A stretch of DNA of 64,000 bases from Roseimaritima ulvae (lineage in GTDB: Bacteria > Planctomycetota > Planctomycetia > Pirellulales > Pirellulaceae), in the NCBI RefSeq assembly GCF_008065135.1, contig NZ_CP042914.1:930001-994000 (forward strand), read 5' to 3'. The notes beneath the pieces are model-generated. The model had not been told where the DNA came from and ran no database searches. It worked only from the letters and a program-made list of their open reading frames with translations. The position numbers and the translations under genes are program-made. Below, piece by piece: positions 33,046 through 41,413 of this stretch; the first letter of the stretch is position 1; each line of letters starts with the position of its first letter.

Positions 33046-33154
33046 ATGGTCGTCGTTCGCTCCGCGAACGTAGCGAAAGCATGGTCGTCGTTCGCTCCGC
33101 GAACGCTACGAAAGAAAAGACGGCGTTGCGTTCGCGGAGCGAACGACGACCATG
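33046..33154. repeat. Palindromic repeat cluster (TTCGCTCCGCGAA family) between GH16 and YTV genes
   Basis: Two GGTCGTCGTTCGCTCCGCGA units followed by one inverted unit ending GAACGACGACCAT. The outer copies form a long potential stem. Same family as at 5701, 11331 and 37303. Confidence 0.88.
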
Positions 33155-33164
33155 GTCGAGCATG

Positions 33165-33201
33165 AAAAAGCCCCCGGGGAGTTTTGCAACTTCCCGGGGG
33201 C
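33165..33201 (-). terminator. Rho-independent terminator of the YTV-protein gene
   Basis: On the minus strand GCCCCCGGG... pairs with CCCGGGGGC (33193-33201 with 33170-33178), extended by two further pairs, and is followed by five T residues (A-run at 33165-33169). It lies 34 bp after the YTV stop. Confidence 0.85.
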
Positions 33202-33234
33202 ATTCGTTTATTGGGGATCGATCGAGACTATCGA

Positions 33235-35076
33235 TTAACCACCACAAGCGGCACAGCCGGCAGCGGGAGCGGCTTGGACCGTTCCGCCGTAGCTGGCGCC
33301 ACCGCAAGCCGAGCAACCGCTGGCGGCACCGCCACCGTACACGGGCACGGTGATGGTTTCGGGAACGCGAACGCATTCGGTGACCTGAACTTCACGCTGC
33401 GTGGTGACGGGCACACACACGGTGTAGGTTTCAGGAACCTGTTCTTCGACGGTGTTGTAGACCGTAACGTTGTACTCACGAGTACGCTCTTCGGGAACGT
33501 AGGTCGTGTGGCTGACCGTACGGGTACGCTCTTGCGGCTCCATACGGGTCTTTTGCACGGTGCGAGTACGTTCTTCGGTGGTCATCGTGGTCACGGGAAC
33601 CATGCGAGTGCGGGTTTCCATCTTGGTACGCGTCACAGGCACGCTTTGCGTACGCTGTTCGATACGGCAACGGGTGACCGAACGAGTGCGTTCTTCTTGG
33701 CGAGTGCGACGCACGTTGACGGTGCGGGTACGCTCTTGCGTTTCGTAACGGCAAACCATCCGCTTGCGGGTTTCGGTCCGCGTGCGGGTCACGGGAACCT
33801 GACGCGTGCGTTGCTGCGTTTCGTAGCGAGTCACGTTGACCATTCGCTGGCGGGTTTCCGTGGTGTAGGTGGTCACGGGAACTTCGCGAGTACGGGTCTG
33901 CATCTCGTTGACCGTAACGGTGTACTCGTAAGGCACTTCTTGGGTCTGACGTTGGTAGGTCGTGTGAGGGACCTGAGTCGTGACCGGGTTGCTGACATAA
34001 CGGCGACGCGTCACGGTGCAGCCTGCACCGGCAACCGCAGCACCACCACATCCAGCAGCTCCACCGCAGCCGGCGGACGAACCGCAGCCACCGCAGCCAG
34101 CTGCCGAACCACAACCGCCACAGCCCGAGGCTGCACCACAGCCACCGCAACCGGCGGACGATCCGCAACCGCCACAGCCACCGCTGTAAGCCACGCCACC
34201 GCATCCGGCGCTGCTGCCGTAACTGGCGGCGACAGGAACTTCTTCGGTAACCCAGTGCCCTTGGTCCACGGTGACTTCACGCATGGTGGTCACGGGAACG
34301 CACTTCGAGACGGTTCGCGTCGCGGTGCGGGTTTCCTGGCGGGGCACGCAGACCTGGTACTCCTTGGTCACCATTTCGGTGTGAGGAACCTGAACGGTAT
34401 AGTCCTGCGAGACCTGTTCGGTCACGGGCACCTGGACCGAGTAGGTCTGGTCGACCATTTCGGTGTAAGGCACGTTGACTTGGTATTCTTCTTCCACCTG
34501 GACGGGCACCTGAACCGTGTAGGTTTGCTCAACCGGTTCGTAGTAGCAGACCGTGACGGTGTAAGGAACTTCCTCGGTGTAAGGAACGCGAACCGAGTAG
34601 GTGCGTTCGACGTTCTCGGTGTAGGGCACGCAGACCTGGTAGCTCTGCTCCTGTTCGGTCGTGACCGGCACCTGAACGGTGTAGGTTTCTTCTTCGGTGT
34701 AAGGCACCGCGACGTTGACCGTGTAGGTTTCTTCACGCTGTTCCGTCTTGGGAACGTTCACGGTGTAGGTCTGGGTCTTGGTTTCCACCGAGGCCACGCA
34801 GCGACGGACGGTCCGCATGCGGGTCTGGGTCTGACGCTCGTAGGTGGTTACAGGAACCATTTTGGTGCTGGTCACCATTTGGTTGCGGTAAACCGTTCGT
34901 TCTTGGTAAGTGACTTCGGGGCCACAGGCGGCACTGCCTGCGGCGACGACTTCACCACCAACACATCCGGAGCCGGCTGAACAGCCGCTGCAATCTCCGC
35001 ATTGGGCAAAGGCTTGCGATGCAACCATAACGGTCGCCAACAAACCAAATGCCACGCTTAATAACCGTGATCTCAT
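33235..35076 (-). CDS. YTV-repeat cell-wall protein
   Basis: 613 residues with a signal peptide (cleavage at AFA-QC). Nearly the whole mature protein is repeats of 9-12 residues such as YTVNVPKTEQ, YTVQVPVTTEQ, YSVRVPYTEEV (residues about 95-270) and, in the second half, RTRxV-type repeats (RTRTVSHTTY). A Cys/Gly-rich block (GCGGCGS units, about residues 290-350) splits the two halves, and Cys clusters lie at both ends (CGDCSGCSAGSGC; CSACGG; CAACGG). YTV proteins were identified as part of the insoluble wall of Rhodopirellula baltica; the Cys blocks could cross-link. The gene has its own terminator and a long leader, as expected for high expression. Confidence 0.95.
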   Translation of the reverse strand: MRSRLLSVAFGLLATVMVASQAFAQCGDCSGCSAGSGCVGGEVVAAGSAACGPEVTYQERTVYRNQMVTSTKMVPVTTYERQTQTRMRTVRRCVASVETKTQTYTVNVPKTEQREETYTVNVAVPYTEEETYTVQVPVTTEQEQSYQVCVPYTENVERTYSVRVPYTEEVPYTVTVCYYEPVEQTYTVQVPVQVEEEYQVNVPYTEMVDQTYSVQVPVTEQVSQDYTVQVPHTEMVTKEYQVCVPRQETRTATRTVSKCVPVTTMREVTVDQGHWVTEEVPVAASYGSSAGCGGVAYSGGCGGCGSSAGCGGCGAASGCGGCGSAAGCGGCGSSAGCGGAAGCGGAAVAGAGCTVTRRRYVSNPVTTQVPHTTYQRQTQEVPYEYTVTVNEMQTRTREVPVTTYTTETRQRMVNVTRYETQQRTRQVPVTRTRTETRKRMVCRYETQERTRTVNVRRTRQEERTRSVTRCRIEQRTQSVPVTRTKMETRTRMVPVTTMTTEERTRTVQKTRMEPQERTRTVSHTTYVPEERTREYNVTVYNTVEEQVPETYTVCVPVTTQREVQVTECVRVPETITVPVYGGGAASGCSACGGASYGGTVQAAPAAGCAACGG

Positions 35077-35575
35077 GAAGTGAACCCTTTTTGATGGTCC
35101 TGCCGATGCAGGACTGAGTAACGAGGAAGTTTAACGGCTGCGCAAAATAGGCTGACTAGGCCCCGCGACGTGCAATTTAGACCCCCAGGTTAAGGTGTCA
35201 ACCCAATTTCTGGTTTCGGACTTTAGGAAAAATAGAAAAACTGTAGGCCGTTTCCGAAAGTGGCTGGAAACTGCCCAGACTGACAAAAGAACTGTGCTTT
35301 TTGCGGTCACTTTGGTCGATTTCTGAACAGCCGTTGCGGGGGGCGCACGGCGTCGACGCGTTTCCCCCACCATGGCTGTGATGGAATAATGATCTTGCCC
35401 GCAAACCGGGCAGGATTCTACGATCGCCAGAATTCGATAAATAAATACCGGATAAGTGATCGAATCGAGACGATGTGGGATAGCGGTGGACGAAATGTCG
35501 CGTATTATCCGATGGGGGCTGCTATCGTAGCGGGAAGCGACACGAAGGCACTTTGGGGTTGGGGTGAGTTTGGTG
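35077..35575. other. 499-bp divergent intergenic region between YTV and PAS-GAF-receiver genes
   Basis: No gene recognised. The region is more AT-rich than its neighbours, particularly 35200-35300 and 35420-35460 (e.g. GATAAATAAATACCGGATAAG). It must hold the promoter of the highly expressed YTV gene on the minus strand and of the sensor gene on the plus strand. I could not fix promoter boxes. Confidence 0.4.
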
Positions 35576-37300
35576 ATGAACGCACCACGAATTCTCTGTA
35601 TTGGCGACCGTCTTAGCGACGGCCATCAGGCCGCCGAGGCTGAGATTGTGCAGGTCCAGACCGCCAGCGAAGCGATGCAACGGCTGAGCGACGAAGCGTT
35701 TGACGCGATTTGGATCGACCGCGACCGCTTGCCCGATGGCAGCGAGTTCTTGAGGTTGCAGCACAGCGCGGCGATGCTGCGGGATATCCCCGAGGGCGTG
35801 GCCCTGCTCGATCAGACCTTCCAGGTCCTGTGGGCCAACGCGCGGATGGTCCAGTGGGCCGATCCCGCGGTGTTGGATGAATCCGGGGCTTTGGCCCCCG
35901 GGGTCAACTTCTACGCGATGTTGGCGCAGCCCGAAATCATGGGCCCCGACTTCTGTCCTTTCCACACCGCCCTGGCCACCGATCAGGAAAGCAGCAGCAC
36001 GCTGCTGACCAAAGACAATCGCTACTTCCACGTTCACGCCGGTCCGCTCCGCGACGCCCAGTCGCCCAACCAATTGATCGTGACGGTCAGCGAGATCACC
36101 GACGAGATCCTGCAGCAACAAAAGCTGGCGGCGATTCACAAAGCCGGACGCGAACTGGCCGATTTGCGACCCGACGAAATCTTCCTGATGGAAGTCGACG
36201 AGCGGATCGAGTTGCTGAAAGAAAACATCCGCGTCTATCTGAGCGATCTGCTGAGCTTTGAAGTCATCGAGATCCGCTTGTTGGAACAGGCTACCGGCGT
36301 CTTGATGCCGCTGTTGAGCGTGGGAATTGACCAGGACGCCGCCGACCGCCAACTGTTCGCGCATCCTCAGGGCAACGGCGTGACCGGCTTTGTGGCCTCC
36401 CGCGGAATCAGTTACATCTGCCACGACGTGGCCAACGACCCGCTGTTTATTCCCGGCGTGGCCGAAGCTAAAAGTTCACTCACCGTGCCGCTGATCCTGC
36501 ACGATCAAGTGCTCGGCACCATCAATATCGAAAGCCCCGATCCGGCCGCGTTCAGCGAAGACGATTTGCAGTTTCTGGAAATCTTTGCCCGCGACGTGGC
36601 CTTCGCGCTGAACACCTTGGAGTTGTTGGTCGCCCAGAAAGCCAACACCGCACAGCAAAGTTGTGACGCGATCCATAGCGCCGTGGCGTTGCCGGTCGAC
36701 GAAATCCTCAACGATGCCGTCAACGTGATGGAGTCCTACATCGGTCACTCGCCCGAGATGATCGAACGCATTCGCCGGATCCTGCAGAACGCGCGGGACA
36801 TCAAGCAGACGATTCAGCAGATCGGGCAACGCATGACGCCGCTGGAAGCCGTGCCGGCCGGTGCCCAGGGCCCCCAACACGCCAGCTTGCGGGGCAAACA
36901 TATCCTCGTCGTCGACGCTGACGATACCGTCCGCAACGACGCCCACAACTTGCTGGAACGCTACGGCTGCATCGTGGAAACGGCGCACGAGGGCAAGGAG
37001 GCCGTGGCGATGGTCCGCAGCAGTATCGGCCAGGTCGACTACGACGTGATCATCAGCGACATTCGGCTGTCAGACTTCAGCGGCTACCAGGTCATGCGAA
37101 GGCTGGGCGAAATCATGAACCACGTGCCGATGGTCTTGATGACCGGCTTCGGCTACGACCCCGGCCACTCAATCGTCAAAGCTCGCCAGGCCGGGCTGCA
37201 TCCTAAGGGCGTATTGTTCAAACCCTTCCGCCTGGACCAGCTGATCGACGTCGTGGAAACCATTCTAGAAGCCACCGACAACGCCAAAACCAAGGCCTAA
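35576..37300 (+). CDS. PAS-GAF-receiver signalling protein without kinase ATPase domain
   Basis: 574 residues from ATG 35576 (a TTG at 35564 would add four). Order: short receiver-like or degenerate N-terminal region (4-60, RILCIGDR...DAIWIDRD), PAS (about 72-175, IPEGVALLDQTFQVLWAN), GAF (about 205-375, NGVTGFVASRGISYICHDV, then LTVPLILHDQVLGTINIE), a helical region (about 385-430) like the dimerisation part of histidine kinases but without a clear phospho-His or any HATPase motifs, and a full C-terminal receiver (about 447-565) with phosphoacceptor Asp in DVIISDIRLSDFSG. It probably receives phosphate from another kinase and modulates it through its GAF input. Partner not visible nearby. 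Confidence 0.8.
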   Translation: MNAPRILCIGDRLSDGHQAAEAEIVQVQTASEAMQRLSDEAFDAIWIDRDRLPDGSEFLRLQHSAAMLRDIPEGVALLDQTFQVLWANARMVQWADPAVLDESGALAPGVNFYAMLAQPEIMGPDFCPFHTALATDQESSSTLLTKDNRYFHVHAGPLRDAQSPNQLIVTVSEITDEILQQQKLAAIHKAGRELADLRPDEIFLMEVDERIELLKENIRVYLSDLLSFEVIEIRLLEQATGVLMPLLSVGIDQDAADRQLFAHPQGNGVTGFVASRGISYICHDVANDPLFIPGVAEAKSSLTVPLILHDQVLGTINIESPDPAAFSEDDLQFLEIFARDVAFALNTLELLVAQKANTAQQSCDAIHSAVALPVDEILNDAVNVMESYIGHSPEMIERIRRILQNARDIKQTIQQIGQRMTPLEAVPAGAQGPQHASLRGKHILVVDADDTVRNDAHNLLERYGCIVETAHEGKEAVAMVRSSIGQVDYDVIISDIRLSDFSGYQVMRRLGEIMNHVPMVLMTGFGYDPGHSIVKARQAGLHPKGVLFKPFRLDQLIDVVETILEATDNAKTKA

Positions 37301-37302
37301 TG

Positions 37303-37469
37303 GTCGTCGTTCGCTCCGCGAACGCAACGGGTAAAGGTCGTCGTTCGCTCCGCGAACGCAACGCAAAGATAGGCAAGGTTTCCGTTTTGTTCGCGGAGCG
37401 AACAACGACCAACGTTTTGTTCGCGGAGCGAACAACGACCATGTGTTCGCGGAGCGAACAACGACCATG
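37303..37469. repeat. Palindromic repeat cluster (TTCGCTCCGCGAA family) upstream of hisH
   Basis: Five units: two GGTCGTCGTTCGCTCCGCGA and three in reverse (TTCGCGGAGCGAACAACGACC), arranged head to head around about 37390. This is the densest cluster of the family in the window and fills most of the gap before hisH. Confidence 0.9.
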
Positions 37470-37579
37470 GAAAATGGTTGGTCTGAATCGATTGGGGCCG
37501 CCCGTGACTTGCCGACTTGCGGCATCGCGTTAGGATCTTTACTTCATCTGTTTTAGGACTGCCTACCCACGATCGGTTT

Positions 37580-38206
37580 ATGATCACGATTGTAGATTAC
37601 CAGATGGGCAACTTGCGGAGTGTCCAGAAGGCCATTGAACATGTCGGCTACGAAGCCCGGATCAGCTCCGACGCTCACGAAATTGCCAACGCCGAAAAAC
37701 TGATCCTGCCCGGCGTGGGCGGATTTGGCGACGCGATGGCCGAGTTGCAACGACGCGATCTGGTCCAGCCGATCCGAGACTTTATCGCCACCGATCGACC
37801 TTTTTTGGGGATTTGCCTGGGCTTGCAACTGCTGTTCGAAAAAGGCTACGAGGGCGGCAGCTACGACGGCTTGGGCGTGTTGCCTGGTGAAGTGGTGCGG
37901 TTCGAATGCCCCGCTCCGCTGAAAGTGCCCCACATGGGCTGGAACACCGTGCAGGTGCAGCGGCAGCCACCGATCCTGGAATCCGACGTGGACGGCGCCT
38001 ACTTCTACTTTGTGCACTCCTATTACGTGGTCCCCGAAGATCCCTCGGTGGTGGCTCTCTCGACCGATTATGGCGGCCCGTTCTGCGCCATGGTCTGGCG
38101 CGACAATCTGTTCGCCACTCAGTTCCACCCCGAAAAAAGCCAAGCCAACGGCCTGCGGCTGCTCGAACGCTTCGCCCTGCTGGAAACGGCGGTGGGACAT
38201 GGCTGA
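37580..38206 (+). CDS. hisH: Imidazole glycerol phosphate synthase, glutaminase subunit
   Basis: 208 residues from ATG 37580 (MITIVDYQMGNLRSV), the usual HisH start; the open frame upstream to 37517 has no family similarity. Class I glutamine amidotransferase triad: Cys in FLGICLGLQLLFE, His and Glu in TQFHPEKSQANG near the C-terminus. It supplies ammonia to HisF in step five of histidine synthesis. HisF and other his genes are not in the window, so the pathway genes are dispersed as is common in planctomycetes. The stop overlaps the next gene's start by 8 bp. Confidence 0.96.
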   Translation: MITIVDYQMGNLRSVQKAIEHVGYEARISSDAHEIANAEKLILPGVGGFGDAMAELQRRDLVQPIRDFIATDRPFLGICLGLQLLFEKGYEGGSYDGLGVLPGEVVRFECPAPLKVPHMGWNTVQVQRQPPILESDVDGAYFYFVHSYYVVPEDPSVVALSTDYGGPFCAMVWRDNLFATQFHPEKSQANGLRLLERFALLETAVGHG

Positions 38207-38861
38207 TTCCATCCTCCCGGTCGGGGAAGCGGCCGCGGTACAGCAGATCGAGGTCGTCAACCGTCGCGGCCTGGGACTGGTCGCTCAATTCGCCTGGGTG
38301 GACGATCGCTTTCGGCACACGATCGGAATGTTCGCCCCGGGAACCCCGCAAAACGCCGCTCCGCAAGTCTTGCTAGCATCCGATTCGGCAGACGGCGACG
38401 CTGGCGGTGGCGACAGCGAAGCGTGGCCGGCTGACCCGCCGCTGCAACAGTTGTCGGTCGAGCCGATCGGGGCGGATGCCAGCGATGCGGTCCTGGCGGT
38501 CGGACAGGCAGGCTGTGGGCACTGGAGCAGCAGCGTCGAAGCGATTCTGCGAGACGAACAGCCGACGTTGAAGTTTGACATCGCCTGCCGCTTCTCTAAG
38601 CCCGCCGATTACCTGGGCAGTCAGTATCGGCTGGCCGATCCCCGGCTGTCGCTGCAGCCACAGGGTGAGAATCTATTGCTAGCGTTGGCGGATCATCGTT
38701 TGCAGCTGGCTGCGGTTGCCCCGGCGACGGCCGCTGTCGAAGCCACCGCCTTGGCTTGGCAGCTCGACGCGGAAGGCCAACGGTTGCGGTTGAGCGTGCC
38801 GGACACGGGCGGCTCGACGCCCCGCACGGTCCGCTGGCAGTTCACCATCACGCTGAGCTAA
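38199..38861 (+). CDS. Uncharacterised protein overlapping hisH
   Basis: 220 residues from ATG 38199, overlapping the hisH end by 8 bp, which suggests coupled translation. No signal peptide, TM helix or known motif. Composition is rich in Ala, Asp and Gln with alternating beta-like stretches (QQIEVVNRRGLGLVAQFAWVDDRF at the start, split by an acidic loop SADGDAGGGDSE; C-terminal RTVRWQFTITLS). The long fifth-strand region suggests a beta-sandwich. It could simply be a conserved planctomycete orphan; a link to histidine synthesis is not shown. Confidence 0.6.
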   Translation: MADSILPVGEAAAVQQIEVVNRRGLGLVAQFAWVDDRFRHTIGMFAPGTPQNAAPQVLLASDSADGDAGGGDSEAWPADPPLQQLSVEPIGADASDAVLAVGQAGCGHWSSSVEAILRDEQPTLKFDIACRFSKPADYLGSQYRLADPRLSLQPQGENLLLALADHRLQLAAVAPATAAVEATALAWQLDAEGQRLRLSVPDTGGSTPRTVRWQFTITLS

Positions 38862-38863
38862 CC

Positions 38864-38920
38864 GTACGTCAGCCCATCCAAGCCGAGCGGCTAACGGTCA
38901 GGCCGAAAAGCCTGACGTAC
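38864..38920. repeat. Inverted repeat with GTACGTCAG / CTGACGTAC ends
   Basis: Nine-base perfect inverted ends (38864-38872 and 38912-38920) with inner CATCCAAGCCGAG and CAGGCCGAAAAGCCTG hairpins. Member of the family at 15417 and 29249. It follows the stop of the gene after hisH and could serve as its 3' structure. The rest of the 253-bp gap shows nothing recognised. Confidence 0.75.
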
Positions 38921-39114
38921 TGCGATGTTAAACTTTACCGCTCGGGGGGGGGCTCCCGGATGAGTGGAGTCTTTCTGTTTTGCCGCATGGTCCGCCCGCT
39001 CCGGACCTAACGGACCGAGCAACAGCATAATCGGTCAATGCGGCATAAGCCGTTGGACGATTCGCAAGGTAGTCGATCGATCGCTCGATCGTTCGAGCTT
39101 TGTTATTCGTTCAA

Positions 39115-39999
39115 ATGGTTGTTACCGTGCGAAACTGTCAGCCCCTGGTGCTTGCCCTGCTGTGCGGTTCAATGCTGCAAGGTTTGGTCGGTTGCGCTCG
39201 CTGGGACTGCAACTCGCGACGCGAAAGCTGGGAAACCGAATTACGGACGCTCGCCGACGCCGCTTATCAAAGCCACTTTGGCGAAGCCGCTGAGGGCTGC
39301 AGCGACGATTATGGCGACGGCTGGACCGAAGGCTACTACCAGGTGCTCGGGGGCCATTCGGGTGAACCGCCGGTCGTGCCCAACAGCCGCTACTGGGAAC
39401 CTCAGACACGGCATGTCGATCAATTGCATCGCGTGGCCCAGTGGCGCCGCGGCTTTACCGATGGCGCCGCGGCGGCCCATGCTTGCGGGCAACACGGTTA
39501 TGCGACCGTCCCGGCCGCCGCGCCGGCCGCTCCGCAGCATGTCGATCGGCCGATCTATACGGTGGATTGCTTTACCAGCCTGGCTCCCGATGGCATGCTG
39601 AACGCCCCGGCCGGCGAGTTGCCGCCGATGCCGATGCCGCTGCCGCCGACACAGGAACGTTTGGATGGGCAACCGGGAATCAATCCGCAACCGGAAGTCC
39701 ACGCTCCACCGGAAACCGAACGCCTGCCGGAAATCGAACGGCTGCCGGAACTCGATTATCAACCCGACAGCCAGGACCTGTTGCCTTCGCCGAGCGACCT
39801 GCCGCGAACGCCGCTGGAAGCTCAGCCGGCTCCCGACGACCCGTTGTTAGGAACCGTGGGGGCTCCGTTGGATGCGGCCTTTGCCCGCTTGCAGACGGCT
39901 TCGCGGCGGATGCGGCAAGCCGCCCCCGTGCAATCCCAGAACGCGCCGCGACGGTTGCCTCGCGTGGCGGAAGCTTCCAACACGGCGGTGGTGCGGTGA
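39115..39999 (+). CDS. Uncharacterised planctomycete lipoprotein upstream of export gene
   Basis: 294 residues from ATG 39115 (TTG 39100 possible). Lipobox LVGC near residue 27 after a hydrophobic stretch, so a lipid-anchored envelope protein. The N-terminal half has a conserved-looking Asp/Tyr/Trp-rich portion (DDYGDGWTEGYYQVLGG, HVDQLHRVAQWRRGFTDGA). The second half is a Pro-rich low-complexity linker with ERLPEIERLPEL repeats. The stop overlaps the GTG start of the polysaccharide export gene, so they form one translational unit and the lipoprotein probably belongs to the same envelope complex. Confidence 0.7.
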   Translation: MVVTVRNCQPLVLALLCGSMLQGLVGCARWDCNSRRESWETELRTLADAAYQSHFGEAAEGCSDDYGDGWTEGYYQVLGGHSGEPPVVPNSRYWEPQTRHVDQLHRVAQWRRGFTDGAAAAHACGQHGYATVPAAAPAAPQHVDRPIYTVDCFTSLAPDGMLNAPAGELPPMPMPLPPTQERLDGQPGINPQPEVHAPPETERLPEIERLPELDYQPDSQDLLPSPSDLPRTPLEAQPAPDDPLLGTVGAPLDAAFARLQTASRRMRQAAPVQSQNAPRRLPRVAEASNTAVVR

Positions 40000-41303
40000 A
40001 CCAATCGATAAACCCCATACCTGCTCGCTTGACTGCTCGCGTCTACCAGCTGGTGACCGTGTTGCTGGCCGTCGCTTGTCTGCTGCCCACCGGCTGTGCG
40101 ATCCGCGGCGCGGTGCCGGCTTCGCAGTTGCCCGATATGTTGCGGGCTCCGCGGCGGGAGGACAAGATTCCGCTGGACCTATCGTTGCTGAGCCAGCCCA
40201 AGCCGGCCGAACATGTGGTCCAACCGGGCGACGTGTTGGGGATCTATATCGAAGACATCTTTGGCGGCCGCAATCAACTGCCAGCGGTGGCTTATCTGCC
40301 GGGCAACAACGGGGCGGCCAATCTGCTTCGCGAGCCCGCTGTGGGGCAGCCCGTGGAAGTCATGGCCGATGGCACGATTCGGTTGCCGATGGCCGACCCC
40401 ATTTACGTGGCCGGTCTGTCGCTTCCCCAAGTCCACGATCGCATCCATCAGGTGTATGTGCGGCAGCGCAAACTATTGCGAGCCGGCAAGGACAACATCA
40501 GCGTGAACCTGATCCGTTCGCGCAGTCAGCGGGTGATGGTGATTCGCGAAGACAGCAGCGCTTTGTCGCCGACGGTGACGCGTGACGACACGCGGCTGGT
40601 AACCCGTCGCGGATCGGCGGAGCTGTTGGAGCTGCCTGCCTATGAAAACGACGTCCTGCACGCGCTGGTCGGTTCCGGCGGCTTGCCCGGACTGGATGGC
40701 TTGGACGAAGTCTGGATATTGCGGGCTCGGCAAACGGGCTCCGAGCAGATGCAACAGGCCGTGGCGATGCTGACCAACGGCGAAAGTATGGATGCGGTCA
40801 GCCAATGTGTGGGCGGCGCCGGCCATGTGCTCCGCATCCCGTTGCGTTTGCGTCCCCAGGAGCCACTGCCCTTTGGCCCGCAGGACGTGTTGCTGTACGA
40901 CAACGATGTGTTGTTCGTGCCGGCTCGCGACGACGAGTACTTCCTCACCGGGGGGCTGCTGAGCGGGGCCAAGATTCCGCTGCCTCGAGACCACGATGTC
41001 GATGTGCTGGAAGCCATCGCGATTGCCAACGGGCATGTCGATGGACCGGTGGCCGCGACGACCAGTTTCGTCAACGGACCCGGCAACATCTTCCCCCCCA
41101 GCCGCGTGTTGTTGGTGCGACGTTGGGGCCGAGATCAACAGATGAAAATCGAAGTCGACATCAATGTGGCGATCGACGATCCTCGCGAACGGGTGATCAT
41201 CCAGCCGGGGGACTTGTTAATCCTGAAATACACGCCCAGCGAAATCCTGCTCAACGCCGCCCTCAATACGGTCAACTTCAACTACTCGCTGAATAATAAC
41301 TAG
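39996..41303 (+). CDS. Polysaccharide biosynthesis/export lipoprotein (Wza/BexD family)
   Basis: 435 residues from GTG 39996, overlapping the preceding stop; the frame is open from 39441 but that part is a shadow of the lipoprotein gene. Signal peptide with lipobox PTGC near residue 29. The poly_export domain follows: VVQPGDVLGIYIEDIFGG (the PGD motif), IRLPMADPIYVAGLSLPQV and VRQRKLL...; then SLBB-type segments (TRRGSAELLELPAYENDVLHAL, split here, and EYFLTGGLLSG). It forms an outer-membrane conduit for exopolysaccharide. No glycosyltransferase or Wzc partner is visible in the window. Confidence 0.9.
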   Translation: MNQSINPIPARLTARVYQLVTVLLAVACLLPTGCAIRGAVPASQLPDMLRAPRREDKIPLDLSLLSQPKPAEHVVQPGDVLGIYIEDIFGGRNQLPAVAYLPGNNGAANLLREPAVGQPVEVMADGTIRLPMADPIYVAGLSLPQVHDRIHQVYVRQRKLLRAGKDNISVNLIRSRSQRVMVIREDSSALSPTVTRDDTRLVTRRGSAELLELPAYENDVLHALVGSGGLPGLDGLDEVWILRARQTGSEQMQQAVAMLTNGESMDAVSQCVGGAGHVLRIPLRLRPQEPLPFGPQDVLLYDNDVLFVPARDDEYFLTGGLLSGAKIPLPRDHDVDVLEAIAIANGHVDGPVAATTSFVNGPGNIFPPSRVLLVRRWGRDQQMKIEVDINVAIDDPRERVIIQPGDLLILKYTPSEILLNAALNTVNFNYSLNNN

Positions 41304-41350
41304 GCTACGGGGGTGGGAGGGACCAAACTCTGGCGAGTTCGGCTACGGGT
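41304..41350. repeat. Single-arm copy of the GTAGCCGAA...CCAGAG family
   Basis: GGGACCAAACTCTGGCGAGTTCGGCTAC lies directly after the export gene stop, here written in parts: CCAAACTCTGGCGAG then TTCGGCTAC. The sister arm is missing, so this is a half element of the family at 17406 and 29278. Confidence 0.6.
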
Positions 41351-41413
41351 GATGGTGGCGGCGAATCGCTATACTGTCGCCTTTGGGGGCGATTGTATAC
41401 ATCGGGGAGTTCT

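Noticed and set aside
33184-34980. Long plus-strand open frame (598 codons) opposite the YTV gene
   Set aside because: Low-complexity His/Gly/Asp-rich translation that mirrors the YTV repeats; the minus strand has signal peptide, known family and terminator.
39441-39995. Upstream extension of the polysaccharide export gene
   Set aside because: Overlaps the lipoprotein gene in another frame; the GTG at 39996 starts a proper lipoprotein signal.
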